DNA of 64,000 nt. Origin: Litsea cubeba. Its lineage: Eukaryota; Streptophyta; Magnoliopsida; Laurales; Lauraceae. Positions 1-10,970 of this stretch are shown in pieces (the first letter of the stretch is position 1; the number at the start of each line of letters is the position of its first letter). The stretch is from the NCBI GenBank assembly GCA_012931725.1, contig CM022946.1, positions 56,632,058-56,696,057 on the forward strand. Direction: 5' to 3'. The notes below the pieces were generated by a model. The model was not told the origin of the DNA and made no database searches. It saw only the letters and a list, made by a program, of their open reading frames with translations. The position numbers were made by a program, and so were the translations under genes.

Positions 1-3000
1 GCCACTAGCTTCATTGTTCTCTTGATAAAAGATTGCTTGTTGGGTTTTTTTCATTGCTGATCCTTGGTATGGTGGTGATTTTATTGTACTCTTTATTAGA
101 GTTTACTACATAGAAAAGGTTATTATTGTTACTGTTATCATTGTGCATTATCGTAGATTGAGAATTAGGGAAATTTGAGACATTTTCAATTGACCATCAT
201 CCACCCCACTCAAATGAAAGTCCTGGGTCTGAGTTTTACCTCTTTTTTTTTCACTTTGAGCCACTTTTAGGAACATTTTTCTTAGAATTCCTAGGAATTC
301 AATTCCACTAAACAAATCGGCCATTATTGTTCAAAATTCTGATTCATTTAACAAGTTTTTTTACTCTTTTGCACCCTTTTTGGTTTCTCCTTAGTGGGTT
401 GTACGAGGAAAATGCTAATTGAATTAATGATATCTAACTAGTGATAGGTAGTATAAATGTCTTCTTTAACCATTCAAGATTTTCTGTACTGATTACTAAT
501 GGATGAAGATATGAGGCAACTGCAACAAAATCTACTTGAGGTCGAAATTGAAGCAGAGCATCTTCTAGCGCGACAGCAGGTTTGTTTTTGTTCTTATCTT
601 TTTTGATACATTATTAATATTATCTTCATTTTCCATTTATATATATAATGGCTTTGATCACTTTATTTGTTATCTTGTAATATGCGGCTGGTTGAAAATG
701 ATAGATTGAGGAATGGAAATAGGGAGGCCTTAACAGCACTCCGTAAGAAAGCTCGCACGACGAAAACTAGTGTTCCCTCTCCTTTTGAGGCGGTCATGCA
801 GGAAATTGAGGGGAGTGAATCAAGATCTTTGGTGAAGGAGGTTTGTAGGACATGTGGTGATTTCGACTCAAAAGAGCATACATGGATGATGTTCCCGGGC
901 TCAGATGTTTTTGCTAGGGTACCATTTCATGCTGCTCATACCATATTAGAAAAAGGTACTGCCTCATTTACTACCTTAATTTTGGTTGTGAATTGAATTT
1001 AATATAAGAATTTTTCTCTTTGTAAATTTAAATTGCCAGGGTTGATAAACAAGTAGCTCAATAAATCTATTACCCTCTTTTTTTGAAGGTTTCTTATTTG
1101 AGTCAAGACCAAGTTGTCACATGATTATTGGATGAAGTTGTTTAGCTACTGATTAGGGAATCCTCGGGATTAATTAAATCATACTTCCATTGCACTGGCC
1201 CCAAAAATTGAGTAGCAGGAAGAATTGAGGGACTTTTACATCATTAGTGCTTTCTGGTGGGTGTATAAAATATTATGTATTTTTTATTGATTAGGGGAAG
1301 TTATTCCTGACATCTTGGGCCAACTTGAGGTGCATTTGTGAGGATTTGACAGATTTGCAAATAAAGCGGTCCACTCAACGTTTAATGTGCATCAAGCATT
1401 TTAGTAATACGATTGTGGATAGAATCTACTACGGGCACTCTCGTACCTTTTAGCGCAATAATAATAATCAATTTGAACCTCTTGATCATTTTCTTTGCAG
1501 TTATCTTATCTGCTCCGCCCAAAAACTTGGTATTCCTGATAAGATCTTCATTTATAACTGGATAATCCCATGACCCTTGCCCTGTGCCTCTATTTTTAGG
1601 ATGTCATCTTCTTTGGGCTTCATGCTGAGTGTAATTTATCACTTCTTTTTTTTTTAATGATACCTAATGTATCGCCTTATTATAATCTATTGATCCTTGA
1701 AGTTCTTCTCCATAACCTATTTTTTCGCTTGGATGTCAAAGTTTCTACTTTATATTTTGGCATTTCTTAGCAAATTCTAACAGCTTTTGAGTTTGCCTTC
1801 TCTGATTGCCTTTGTAGATGTTGCATATAGCAAATATATAAATGCCTTTTGGCTTTGTCACACAACTAGGATAAAATTTGTAGTTACAGAAAGGTTCAAC
1901 CAACGTCCTTTGCTAAAATCAAGCTTTATCTAATGTCACTTCCATGATATAATTAGGAGTCTTTAATAATATGGCTTAACTCCACTGAAGTACAAACCAT
2001 TCCTAACAAATTGTGACTGCCGAATCAACAACAACAACGGGGACTCATCTTAAGGTGTTGATTGTGTAGGGGAAAACTGTGACACTGATTCTTAAACACA
2101 CAACACAGCACACAACACACATATTTGAATGGTAACTGAAACAATATATATATAAGAAGGCATACAACACACCACCAAAATCAGGAATAAGAGACTTATA
2201 CCCAGAGAACAAAAGGCAAACAGTTACATGGTATAAGCAATCAAAGGAAAAGCCCTATCTACCCCTTGATTCGCTAGAGTGTCCGCCATGGCATTCACCG
2301 ACCTTCTAACATGCTTAAACTAGACATAACCTTGAGAGGATAAGGACTTGATTTCTTCGCAGAGGAAGTGGAACCTCCAAGGACCCACCCTCATTGCTTG
2401 AGATCCAAGACATAGCATTTGAGGAGTCACTCTCCACCAATAATTTGTCCTGAAATGAAGAGAAAAACAAAAGAAGAGCCTCTAAGATTGCCAACACCTC
2501 GGTCACATTTGATTCCTTTATACCTACATTCTTAGAGAACATAAGCAAGACATCCCTTTCGTGGTCCCTAAGCACATCCCCAACACCCACTGGCACTGGC
2601 TTTCCTCTAGCTGCCCCATCCACATTAAATTTCAAAAAGCCCCTGGGGGAGGACACCACACTTCCACCTTCATTATTCTAGGCACTGAACAAAGCAAACA
2701 AGCCTCCCAATTATGAAGAATATCATCTTTTTGAAATTAGTAAACTCCTTCCTTACCAAAGCCCACTTCACTATTCGCCAAGTAATAAATGAAGGAAGAT
2801 CGCTATAGAGTCGTAGACCATCCTCACTCCGCTGAAAATTCCATCACTCCTTTCTTTCCAAATAGACCGCACTATGGTAAAAGGGACAAGTCTCCACAGA
2901 ACCACCCCGCATCCTGAAAAAGGACAAATTCTCCAAGCTTCAAACATACTGATCATAGAACCTAACAAACACCATGCTAATCCGCATCTCTGACAGAAGT

Positions 3001-3143
3001 CTCTCCACAAAGAGGATGACACATCACGATGCAAGAAAAGGTGATCCACTGTCACCAACCCATTCTCACATAAAGGGCACACATCTGAAATCTCCTGCCA
3101 AGACAAGGCTCTCCTTCTAAGATTATCCGCTGAAGACAGCTTT

Positions 3144-6100
3144 TGTCAGACCCCGACCCAGGTTTGAATATTTAATCATGTTTTAACCGTGATTAGTGGA
3201 TAAGTGGGGTTAGGGGACGATTAGCTTATTTTATTAAGCTAGATTAGAAGGTTTGATTAGCTTGAGACCTTTGATTAGCCTTTAACTTAAGTTTGACGCG
3301 GGCCGGGGCGCCCGTGGATTTATGTGTGAGATTGTTGAATTTGTTCTTGATGCTTGTAAAATCCTCATTTATGTGTATTTTGACTTATTTCATCTAGATC
3401 GTCAACTTTCATGTTTTGGCCAACTTGATTTTGTGATCAGAAATCGCGTTTTTCGAGAAAAAGGGCAAAACTGACATTTCACACCAAACCTGTACCCAAA
3501 TTTCGAAAATTCCAGAAATTGTCAAAAATATACTTTTTGGAAAGTAGAAATTTCGCCGATCATTTTTGTCTTCTTCGTCGTTTTCGTTCGGGGCCCGCAA
3601 GTACCGTTTCTAGGCTTGTGAAGATCGGGGCCCACATTGACTTGTCTCTTAAGAAGAGAGTTCTTCTTCTCCCTCTTCATTCCATTTCCAGCAACACTCT
3701 TTGTTAGGGCTTTTTTCTCTTCTTCCTTCTCACTCTCTCTCATCTGGAACTCTCACTTGGTGAGGTACCCTTGGAGGATTGATCTCCTCAATCTCTTCCT
3801 CCCTCTTCAAGCTTCCTAGGGATACCATTCTTGAGGAATTTGAGCTAGGAGAAGCCCTCCATTCAAGCCTCTCTTCTTTGTTAGGGTTCCTCAAGGTGAG
3901 CAATAGTTTCCTAAACTCTAGATCTTTGCTTTCCTCTCCATTTGGAGCATTTTAATCCTATTTGCCAAGGTTTTCATCAAGGATTTACAAGTGTTGATAT
4001 TTTAGGGTTTCTTGGGAAATTTTTGGGGTTTTTGTAGATTTGGAGTTTGAAGCTCTAAGGATTTGTCTAAGGAGTGATTTTGAGCTTATCTTGGCTAAGG
4101 CAAGTATATTCCAACATTAATATGATGTTTTTCCCTCATTTGGTTCTAATTCTTGATTTCCCTTTTTATGTTAATCTCCTTTAGTTATGGTTTGCTTTGA
4201 TTTAATGAACCATCTTAATGGTTATCTTAATTTATGTTATTGCTTTACTATGCATTGGAAGTTTGCTCTATTTTGGGTTTCTTGCAAAGCTTGGTTTCAT
4301 GTGTTCAAATGGGTGTTCAAAGAAATGGAAAAGAAGTTTGATTTCTTCAAAAAGTGTGGAGTTTATGTTAATCATATGATTATGGGTGATGGTTTAATGA
4401 TTTGTGGAGGTTGAGAAGAGGCCCAATATGTTGTAGAAGTGTGTATGGAAGAAGGGATGGAAAGGGAATGGAAATGATCAAGAAAGGAGGAAGAAAAACA
4501 CAAAAAAGAAGAGGATTTCTGCACTCGGGCCGGACTGGGCAGGCCCAGTCCGCTCGAGCGACCCAGTGGGTCGCTCGAGCGGACCAGGCACTGTCTGGGT
4601 CCGCTCGAGCGACCCAGCTACTGTCTGGGTCCGCTCGAGCGGACCTGGGTCCGCTCGAGCGAGCCCAGCTCAGTCTGGGCTCGGGTCTAGGCCTGATTAA
4701 AGGACTTTTTAAGGGTTGTTTGATGGCCCAATTGAAGATTTGATGAGCCCATTTTCTAGGGGTCTGTTGGGCCTGTTTTAAGGTCAGTTCTTGGACCACT
4801 TGAGACCTATTAATGGACTGTTTTAGGGCCTGAATCCTGGGCTGCTTTAAGGACTGAATTGGGCCTGATTAAGTGGACTGTTTGAGCATTGGGGAAGGAC
4901 AGTTGTGGGCCTGATTAAGAAGGGATTTAAACCTACACTTTTAAGGACACATTCTATATAATTTCAAGTCCACTTCGGGCCTATGTCCAAGCTCAATCCA
5001 GCCCTAAACTCTCTCCTATAAGTGAAGCCCAATTCAACCTTTTCAAGCCTAGAATTCATGGCAAGTTGTGTCTTAAACTATGGCCAATACCACTTGGGAA
5101 AACCCTCAAGTCTATGTGTACATTTAATCCCTTATGATTGTCAACGATCTTCGGTGACACCAAACCACTTTCTTTTAATGACAATAGAGGGATCAAATGT
5201 ATATCGAGACTAACCGCTTAGTCGACCGAACCATCTTACATTCTTTTGTGTAAAAAGACTTTTGTTTTGGTTCTTTCTCCAATTCTTTTATTGTTTTGGA
5301 AATGGGTTACCCCCATATTTTAGAAATGATGAAACTACTCACTTGTTTTGCTTGGCTTTGACCATATGCATTTGTTTGGAGTAGTTCTCTATCGACTTTG
5401 GAAATGTATCTTATAAATAGAATTGCATTTCTTCGAGGTTTCGGATTTTCACAAAAATGGCACCACTAGGCTTAGGTCACCTTGTCGGACTGATCATCCG
5501 GCTTGGGGTCTTTATTTTGTTTGCCAGCTGCAGTTTGGATTCCGTTTGTACCGACCATGGCAACGGTAATTACCCGTTCCCACGTTTAGTGGCTACGGTT
5601 CTGTCTGATAACGACTATGTCGTTCCGTCCCACGTTTAGTGGCTTCGGTTTGTCTGCTCCGGTTACTTCGGTAACAGGAGAATATAGCTTCATGTGGGTC
5701 GCCATTGTTTTATGCATTGATATTCATCTCATGGCATTTATTTATGTTACTCATCATGATATTAGATTTGTAAACCATCGAGATGTTTATTCTATCTTTA
5801 CTTCGACATTGATATTAACCGTGATTTCATCGTAGCTCTTTCTTATCATGTTCTGTTTTACTTTCATCTTATTATTGTTGTAATTGCTTGCCAGACCGTC
5901 GTGTCTGACTCTCTTTTGTTTGGTGTCAGATGTCGAGCCCCTCGCGGTTGAGGCGCACTTCGAGGCGGAACCTATAGTTCCAGCGGAGGGCGAGTGGCAG
6001 CCCGATGATGTCAATTAGACGTCGGGTTGTCTTGGAGCTGCGACCACATTTTGGGGATTTCATATTATACATTTTGGGTTTTTGGTTATGGCCATTGTTG

Positions 6101-6444
6101 GCTTATTTTCTTTTGGGGAAAGTTTGTAATTAATACTTAACTTTACTTTTGTATCAACTTCTAACTAACTTTGGGCCCACAGTAAATGTTTCTCTTTTGA
6201 TGCTAGTCTCATGCGTTCTCAATTTATATCCGTTTATGAGACTTTTATGTTTGCTACAAAGCTTCCGCGAAATTTGTTTGTATGAAAGTGATCCTTATAC
6301 ATCACTATTGGATTTGGATTCCGTGAATCCTTACCGCGGAAACCTGTGGGAAACTAGCGTGTGCGGGCGGAATTTTCCGGCCCGTCGCGCCGCGTCCCCG
6401 GATTAGGGCCTCGTTTAGCGGGACCTCGGTCCGGGGGCGTGACA
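3144..6444. mobile_element. Solo LTR A, 3.3 kb, inserted in the intronic L1
   Basis: Units 2 and 3 have the uninterrupted sequence, giving exact edges. The element starts TGTCAGACCCCG and ends GGGCGTGACA, with the TG...CA ends and short inverted termini of an LTR. It is flanked by a 5-bp duplication, CCTTT at 6445-6449 and GCTTT at 3139-3143 (one base changed). No gag, protease or RT reading frame is present inside and no second LTR is nearby, so this is a solo LTR left by recombination. The length and C-rich TGTCA terminus suggest a long-LTR Ty3 lineage; that part is inference. Confidence 0.82.
4551..4690. repeat. CTCGAG-rich palindromic minisatellite inside solo LTR A
   Basis: Five CGCTCGAGCG-type palindromes (near 4551, 4572, 4601, 4631 and 4651) alternate with ACCCAG / CTGTCTGGGT spacers. 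The block is strongly GC-rich inside an otherwise AT-rich LTR. Reading frames across it on both strands are composition artefacts. Arrays of CpG palindromes of this kind also occur at 37298 and 40901 in a different element. Confidence 0.75.
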
Positions 6445-6584
6445 CCTTTCCTTCCATCAACCATCATAGAGTCTCCACCCGAGGAGGCGCCAATCCTGAC
6501 CGCACAAGTGAGCAAGGGGATCTGAAAGAGGGTCCACATGCATACTGTAGAAGGACTTGGTAGAGAACTTTCCAGGACTAGGAG

Positions 6585-6923
6585 CAAGGATCAAAATAGC
6601 AGTTGCAGTAGGTGTAGCGGGCAATGGCCAAAACGCTATGTAGCGGTTGCGGCGACACGTAGCGGTGTGAATTTTTAAGTGGTAAAAAAAACCTGAATCT
6701 TGTGTAGCAACCAATCTTGTATTTTTTTTAGTGATTTGGAACCATGTAGAGGTAGAGATAACTTTAAAAAAGTCTATTGAAGAGAAGAAATAGGGAAAAC
6801 AGTGTTTTAAATTGAAACAATATAGCTCTACTAGGTTTTAGACCGTAGCACTGCTATTTTCAAAATAGCGTATCGGCTTCCACCGCTATGGCCAATAATG
6901 TAGCGGCTGCTATTTTGAACCAT
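6585..6923. mobile_element. Mutator-like MITE (copy a) in the L1 fragment
   Basis: A 339-bp element with inverted ends CAAGGATCAAAATAGCAG and the complement of CTGCTATTTTGAACCATG. A perfect 9-bp direct repeat GACTAGGAG flanks it at 6576-6584 and 6924-6932. Removing the element and one repeat restores the L1 reading frame through APSPGKF. A 9-bp TSD is typical of Mutator-type elements. Internal GTAGCGG motifs repeat on both arms. Present at the same place in all three units. Confidence 0.82.
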
Positions 6924-8096
6924 GACTAGGAGCCCAAATGCGTACATCAGCTTCTTCCCTGCATAAAAATACATTAGAAATAATATTCAACAAAGACACA
7001 TACTCTTAACTATTCCGAGAGACACAGGGACCTCTTGAAAGACACTAACCAAGAGACCGCCCCGCCAAAAAAAAAAAAACCAATTCTCCTTCTCCATTCT
7101 TAAACACACATAGAAGACCTATATTTGACTGTTAAATGGCCCATCTCGGCCTATGGGGGCCCATTGTAGGTATTATTCTTCTTGTAATACTTTAAGCCAT
7201 TTAAACTGCATAATTGCTCCAATTAATAAAAAGTAAAGAGACTGCATCCTATATTTTTCTTTCTCACTAATACTCTCTTTGCAACCTAATTGGTTTAAGA
7301 CATTATTGTCCTTAGTTCTTACTCCTTATTCATCTTCTTTGGTAATGTAGATCAAGAACGACTAGATTATGAAGCAAAGAAACTTCAGAGCTATGTGAAG
7401 GAAAAGTGATATTCAATTTCAGAGAAGGGAGCTCTTGCTGACAAGATTAGCCCAAGGGTCCTCAGATCTCTGGTTAAATTAACAGACAAGTTGAAGTAGC
7501 TTGTGTACGGGAAAATGGATGCAACTTTGTATATCATTTTCTGTAATGTTGTTTGCTCATTGTCTTTCATGAATACAGCGGTGAAGTTTACCATATTTCA
7601 CTGGTTCTTCAAAATTGTGCAGATGAGTCAGGTCCCAAGCCTGACTCAACTTAATAGTGTGCCCCTGTGGCTTAAATTGCAGGTAGTCTAGTTTTGAAAG
7701 TTACTTGGATGACTAGTTCCATCTCTGCCATTGCAGATGAAGCCTTCTACTATCTGTTTTGCACATGGTTTTTGTGCATGATATATACAAAAAATTAAAT
7801 CAATGATACTTTGAATAAACGCATCATTTTGGGCATGGAAAATTTGGTATAGACCTGACTGAGCGTAGACCCAATTATCAGTTGGGTAACAAAAAAAAGG
7901 ATTCTTATTCAAATCCTTCAAGTCTAGTTCTTCGAGGTGACCAAATGATTGAAAGTCCATTAAACAGTTAGTTAGGGGTTTTATGAGTTAATAAAGAATT
8001 TGAATGGGTGAAATTAAGATTTTGGGGCCCATAGGAGCTGCATAAAACTAAATATGAACAAGGATTTTGAATCTCAACCTAGGACCTTTCCACTAA

Positions 8097-9004
8097 GGGC
8101 ACGTTTGGCAAACGTCCACGGTGAGGATTTTTAGCATTTTTCCTCGCTTCCACAGAAAAATCAAGTTTGGAACAAAGAGGAAAAAGTGTTGAAGGAGTTC
8201 TTTGATTCATGCGTTTGAATATATTCAGGACCAGGCCCCCCACATACACACACACTCTCGGAAAGGTGAAAGCTACGGGCGCGTGCATTTGTGGAGCGAC
8301 AGTAACCGGACGGTAGTTTTGAGGTTAACTTTTTTTTGTGATTTTCTATTTTTTGGGTCCCACAATCATGATCTGGACCATTCATCATCGTTAGAATCTC
8401 CAACACGGCTCATATGTCAAAAATCAACTATTGATTTTTCATATATCTTGAGATATTAACAAAGAAATCCACACCATTGGATCATGAGATCTGAAATTCT
8501 ATGGGCCGCTTATGTTGAACCTGAACCATTCAATTTCTCTAAAAGGCCTCAAATGTCTGGCTAGTCACATATGGCAACATGATTAACGATGGATGATGAG
8601 AAAATGGCAAAAAAAATATTAACCATTGATTTGCCACGATATTAAAGAAGGGATTTTTGACGGTATGTGTTTTTCAATTTTTTGGTTTATGTGGGCCCTC
8701 AAGTCATGATCCATATCATACATCATCTTAAGAAGACCAAGTACAGCCAGACAGTTAAATTTCAACCATTGATCCATTATAAATCTTGAAATACGTGGAA
8801 AAGAAATTTCAAATATTTATTTTTTATTTATGTGAGGCCATTTGGAAGATCCAAGCCGTTCAAATTCTTTAGAGAGATCAAAACAGTTAAAAGATGAAAG
8901 CACAGCCCTTGATTTCTCATAAATTATTAGAAATTTTCCAAAAAAGTTACAACCATTGGACCCAAAATAATGTAAATGGTAGGATTCCTCTCCCAAACGT
9001 GCCC
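8097..9004. mobile_element. Tourist/PIF-like MITE (copy a) just upstream of PPR-a
   Basis: The ends are exact inverted repeats, GGGCACGTTTGG and CCAAACGTGCCC, flanked by TAA at 8094-8096 and 9005-9007. A 3-bp TAA/TTA duplication is the PIF/Harbinger signature. The interior (about 900 bp) has no transposase frame and consists of degenerate ACCATTGAT / ATCATGATC-type motifs on both strands. It ends 145 bases before the PPR start codon, so it forms most of the visible promoter region. It lies right of the 7733 junction and is shared by units 2 and 3. Confidence 0.75.
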
Positions 9005-9149
9005 TAAAAATTTATAGTGGTGCTCTTCTAGCCCGCAACCACTTTTCGTCTCCCGAAAACCAATCCCCTAAACAAGAAAGGACGCCTATAGAGGTTCGAG
9101 GCTAGAGCTCATATCAGAGAAGCATTCTTCTTCTCCAACCAAAAAAAAA

Positions 9150-10970
9150 ATGGCGTCGGTGGCCTCTTCGATTCCTTGCCTTTCTCGCTCAAGAACGGCC
9201 ATGGCTGCACTAAAAAAGGGTACTACTTCTACTAGTATTATCAGTTGTTATTGTTATTCTAATACTGCAAAGGAATTGAATCCTGATGATGCATCGAGCC
9301 GAACCCAGTTCTTGAATTTTGTGATCGATCGATGTAAATCAGAGAATTTGAAGCTTGATGATGCATTGGGTTGGTTCGATCGTGTGCTCCTCATGAAACC
9401 CTTGCCCCCAGTTGTTGTTTTCAGTAATCTATTAGGGGCTGTGGCAAGAATCAAACACTATTCCCCTGTTGTTTCTCTCTATCCGAGGATGATTTCGACT
9501 GGGATTGCACCCGACATAATTACTCTGGGCATTCTGCTCAACTGTTACTGCAGATTGAAGCGGGTCGATCTGGGGTTCGCCGTTTTTGGGGACATCCTTA
9601 AACGAGGTTTCGAACCCAATGCAGTAACTTGGACTACTTTAATTGGGGGCCTTTGTAAGGTGGGCGAAATTGATGAGGCGATTGAATTGTTGACGAAGAT
9701 GGTGGAGATGGGATGCCCCGCTGATGTGGTTACTTACAGTACCGTCATAGATGGGCTCTGCAAGAGTGGGAAGGTGGATGCTGCTCTTGCGATGCTGAGT
9801 GCGATGGAGAGGGGAAGATGTAGACCCAACACTATTGTATATAACACCATCATACATGGGCTTTGCAAAGAGGGGTTGGTCAAAGAGGCCATGGACCTCT
9901 TTTCGGAAATGGTGGAGAAGGGGTATGGGCCTGACATAGTTACATACAATGCCCTCATCAATGGGCTTTGCAAGACTGGAAACGTGAGTTCTGCTCTCCA
10001 TTTGTTTAGAAAGATGGAGAGGGAAATATGTAGGCCTAATACTTGTACCTACAGCACTATCATTGATGGTCTTTCCAAACAAGGGTTTTTGGATGAGGCC
10101 CTAGGCCTCTTTTCAGAAATGGTTGGTAACAACAGTGTTTCACCAGATGTAGTCACTTATAGTTCTTTAATTCAGGGATGTTGCAATTTGAACCGGTGGG
10201 AGGAAGGCAGGAGATTATACAATGAAATGATAGATAGGCACATATTTCCTGATGTCGTGACAATCAACATATTGCTAAATGCTTTTTGCAAACAAGGGAT
10301 GATGAAAGAAGCACATGAGTTATTTGACTTCGTCATTCAAAGAGGCAAGAAGCTTAATACAAGTTCTTATAGTACATTGATGGATGGTTATTGTTTGCAA
10401 GAGAAAATGGACATTGCAGTACAAATCTTTAATTCTATGGTGACTGATGGCGTTAAACATGATGTGTACAGCTACAATGTCTTGATTAATGGATACTGCA
10501 GAAGTGAGAGAATAGATGAAGCTATAAGGCTCTTTCAAGAAATGCGCCATAAGGGACTAATTCCTGATATTGTTACTTACGCCACTCTTTTGGGCGGTTT
10601 GTGCAGAGATGGGAAAATTGAAATGGCAAAAAAGCTATTTGATGGCATCTCTGACAATGGTTTGGTGCCAAATGTGATTACATATACCATAATGATCAAT
10701 GCCCTCTGCAAATAAGGTTTGATGGAGGAGGCCAATGAGCTATTTTTTCAAATGGAAGAAAATGGTTGCTTACCCAATCCTTTCACATTCAAAGCAATTC
10801 TTCGTGGTTTTTGTGAAATTAATGAGATGCAAAAGGTAGTGGGAATTCTCCATATAATGGCTAAGAGAGATGTTTTGCTAGACGTAGACACCAAGTCTAT
10901 TGTAGTTGACTTGCTCTCGAAGGATGAACAATATAAAAAATATATTGAATTTATTCCTACTTACAAGTGA
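9150..10970 (+). pseudogene. PPR-a: P-class pentatricopeptide repeat gene with premature stop
   Basis: A single-exon PPR gene nearly identical to PPR-b. A TAA at 10713-10715 replaces the GAA glutamate codon of PPR-b and ends the product after 521 residues. The rest of the frame (10716-10970) continues cleanly to the same final stop. The truncated product would lose roughly the last 2.5 repeats. The only other amino-acid change I see is Cys for Ser at residue 10. The start ATG is directly preceded by a run of ten A, whereas PPR-b has GG within the run. The stop could be a pseudogene lesion, an edited codon or a sequencing error. The truncated form still holds about a dozen repeats, so residual function cannot be excluded. 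Confidence 0.88.

Larger units (their letters stand above)
2140..6985 (-). mobile_element. L1-type LINE ORF2 C-terminal fragment (copy a), interrupted twice
   Basis: On the minus strand the order is linker (EEADVRIWAPSPGKFS, near 6970 and 6570), zf-RVT zinc-binding segment (CPLCENGLVTVDHLFLH, about 3070-3010), then RNase H (FNVDGAARGKP, about 2640-2600, ending with a NAMADTLANQGV-like helix near 2270). That is the C-terminal order of plant L1 elements. The stop codon complement is at about 2224. It is split by a Mutator-like MITE (6585-6923) and a solo LTR (3144-6444). The fragment lies antisense in intron 2 of PDRG1 in all three units, so it is older than the duplication. Frameshifts make it inactive. 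Confidence 0.8.
499..7499 (+). pseudogene. PDRG1: PDRG1-a: broken PDRG1-like prefoldin-type gene
   Basis: The exons read as exon 1 499-579, exon 2 688-955, exon 3 7351-7499. The joined product resembles p53 and DNA damage-regulated protein 1, a small coiled-coil prefoldin-like protein known from the R2TP/prefoldin-like chaperone complex that helps assemble RNA polymerases. Landmarks are RNGNREALTALRK after the first helix, then MMFPGSDVFARVPFHAAH, then the second helix. Plant copies carry an extra CxxCG stretch in between. Two lesions are visible. The acceptor before exon 2 is GG (686-687), where PDRG1-c has AG. Exon 3 has an in-frame TGA at 7407-7409 where the other copies have a TGC cysteine codon. 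Intron 2 is about 6.4 kb, swollen by an L1 fragment, a MITE and a solo LTR. Family assignment is from memory of the human and plant proteins. Confidence 0.78.
1..7733 (+). repeat. Segmental repeat unit 1 (right-hand part only)
   Basis: The window opens inside the first visible unit; base 1 corresponds to about 21237 in unit 2 and about 50636 in unit 3. It contains the upstream region and all of PDRG1-a. Homology with the unit-3 copy stops at 7733, about 235 bases after the PDRG1 stop codon, where units 1 and 2 continue into the PPR side instead. Seen directly by side-by-side reading. The reading that 7733/7734 is a duplication junction is an inference from the unit-3 copy entering unrelated DNA at the equivalent base. 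Confidence 0.85.

Noticed and set aside
2315..3106. RNase H-like and zinc-finger frames as independent host genes
   Set aside because: Together with the linker they form the ordered C-terminus of an L1 ORF2, antisense in an intron and repeated in each unit; no start or own promoter.
4380..4799. Overlapping open frames on both strands across the CTCGAG array
   Set aside because: Produced by a stop-poor GC minisatellite; the peptides are simple repeats.
9639..10082. 147-codon minus-strand frame inside PPR-a (and its twin at 29552-29995)
   Set aside because: Shadow of the repetitive PPR codons on the opposite strand; no domain or splice context.
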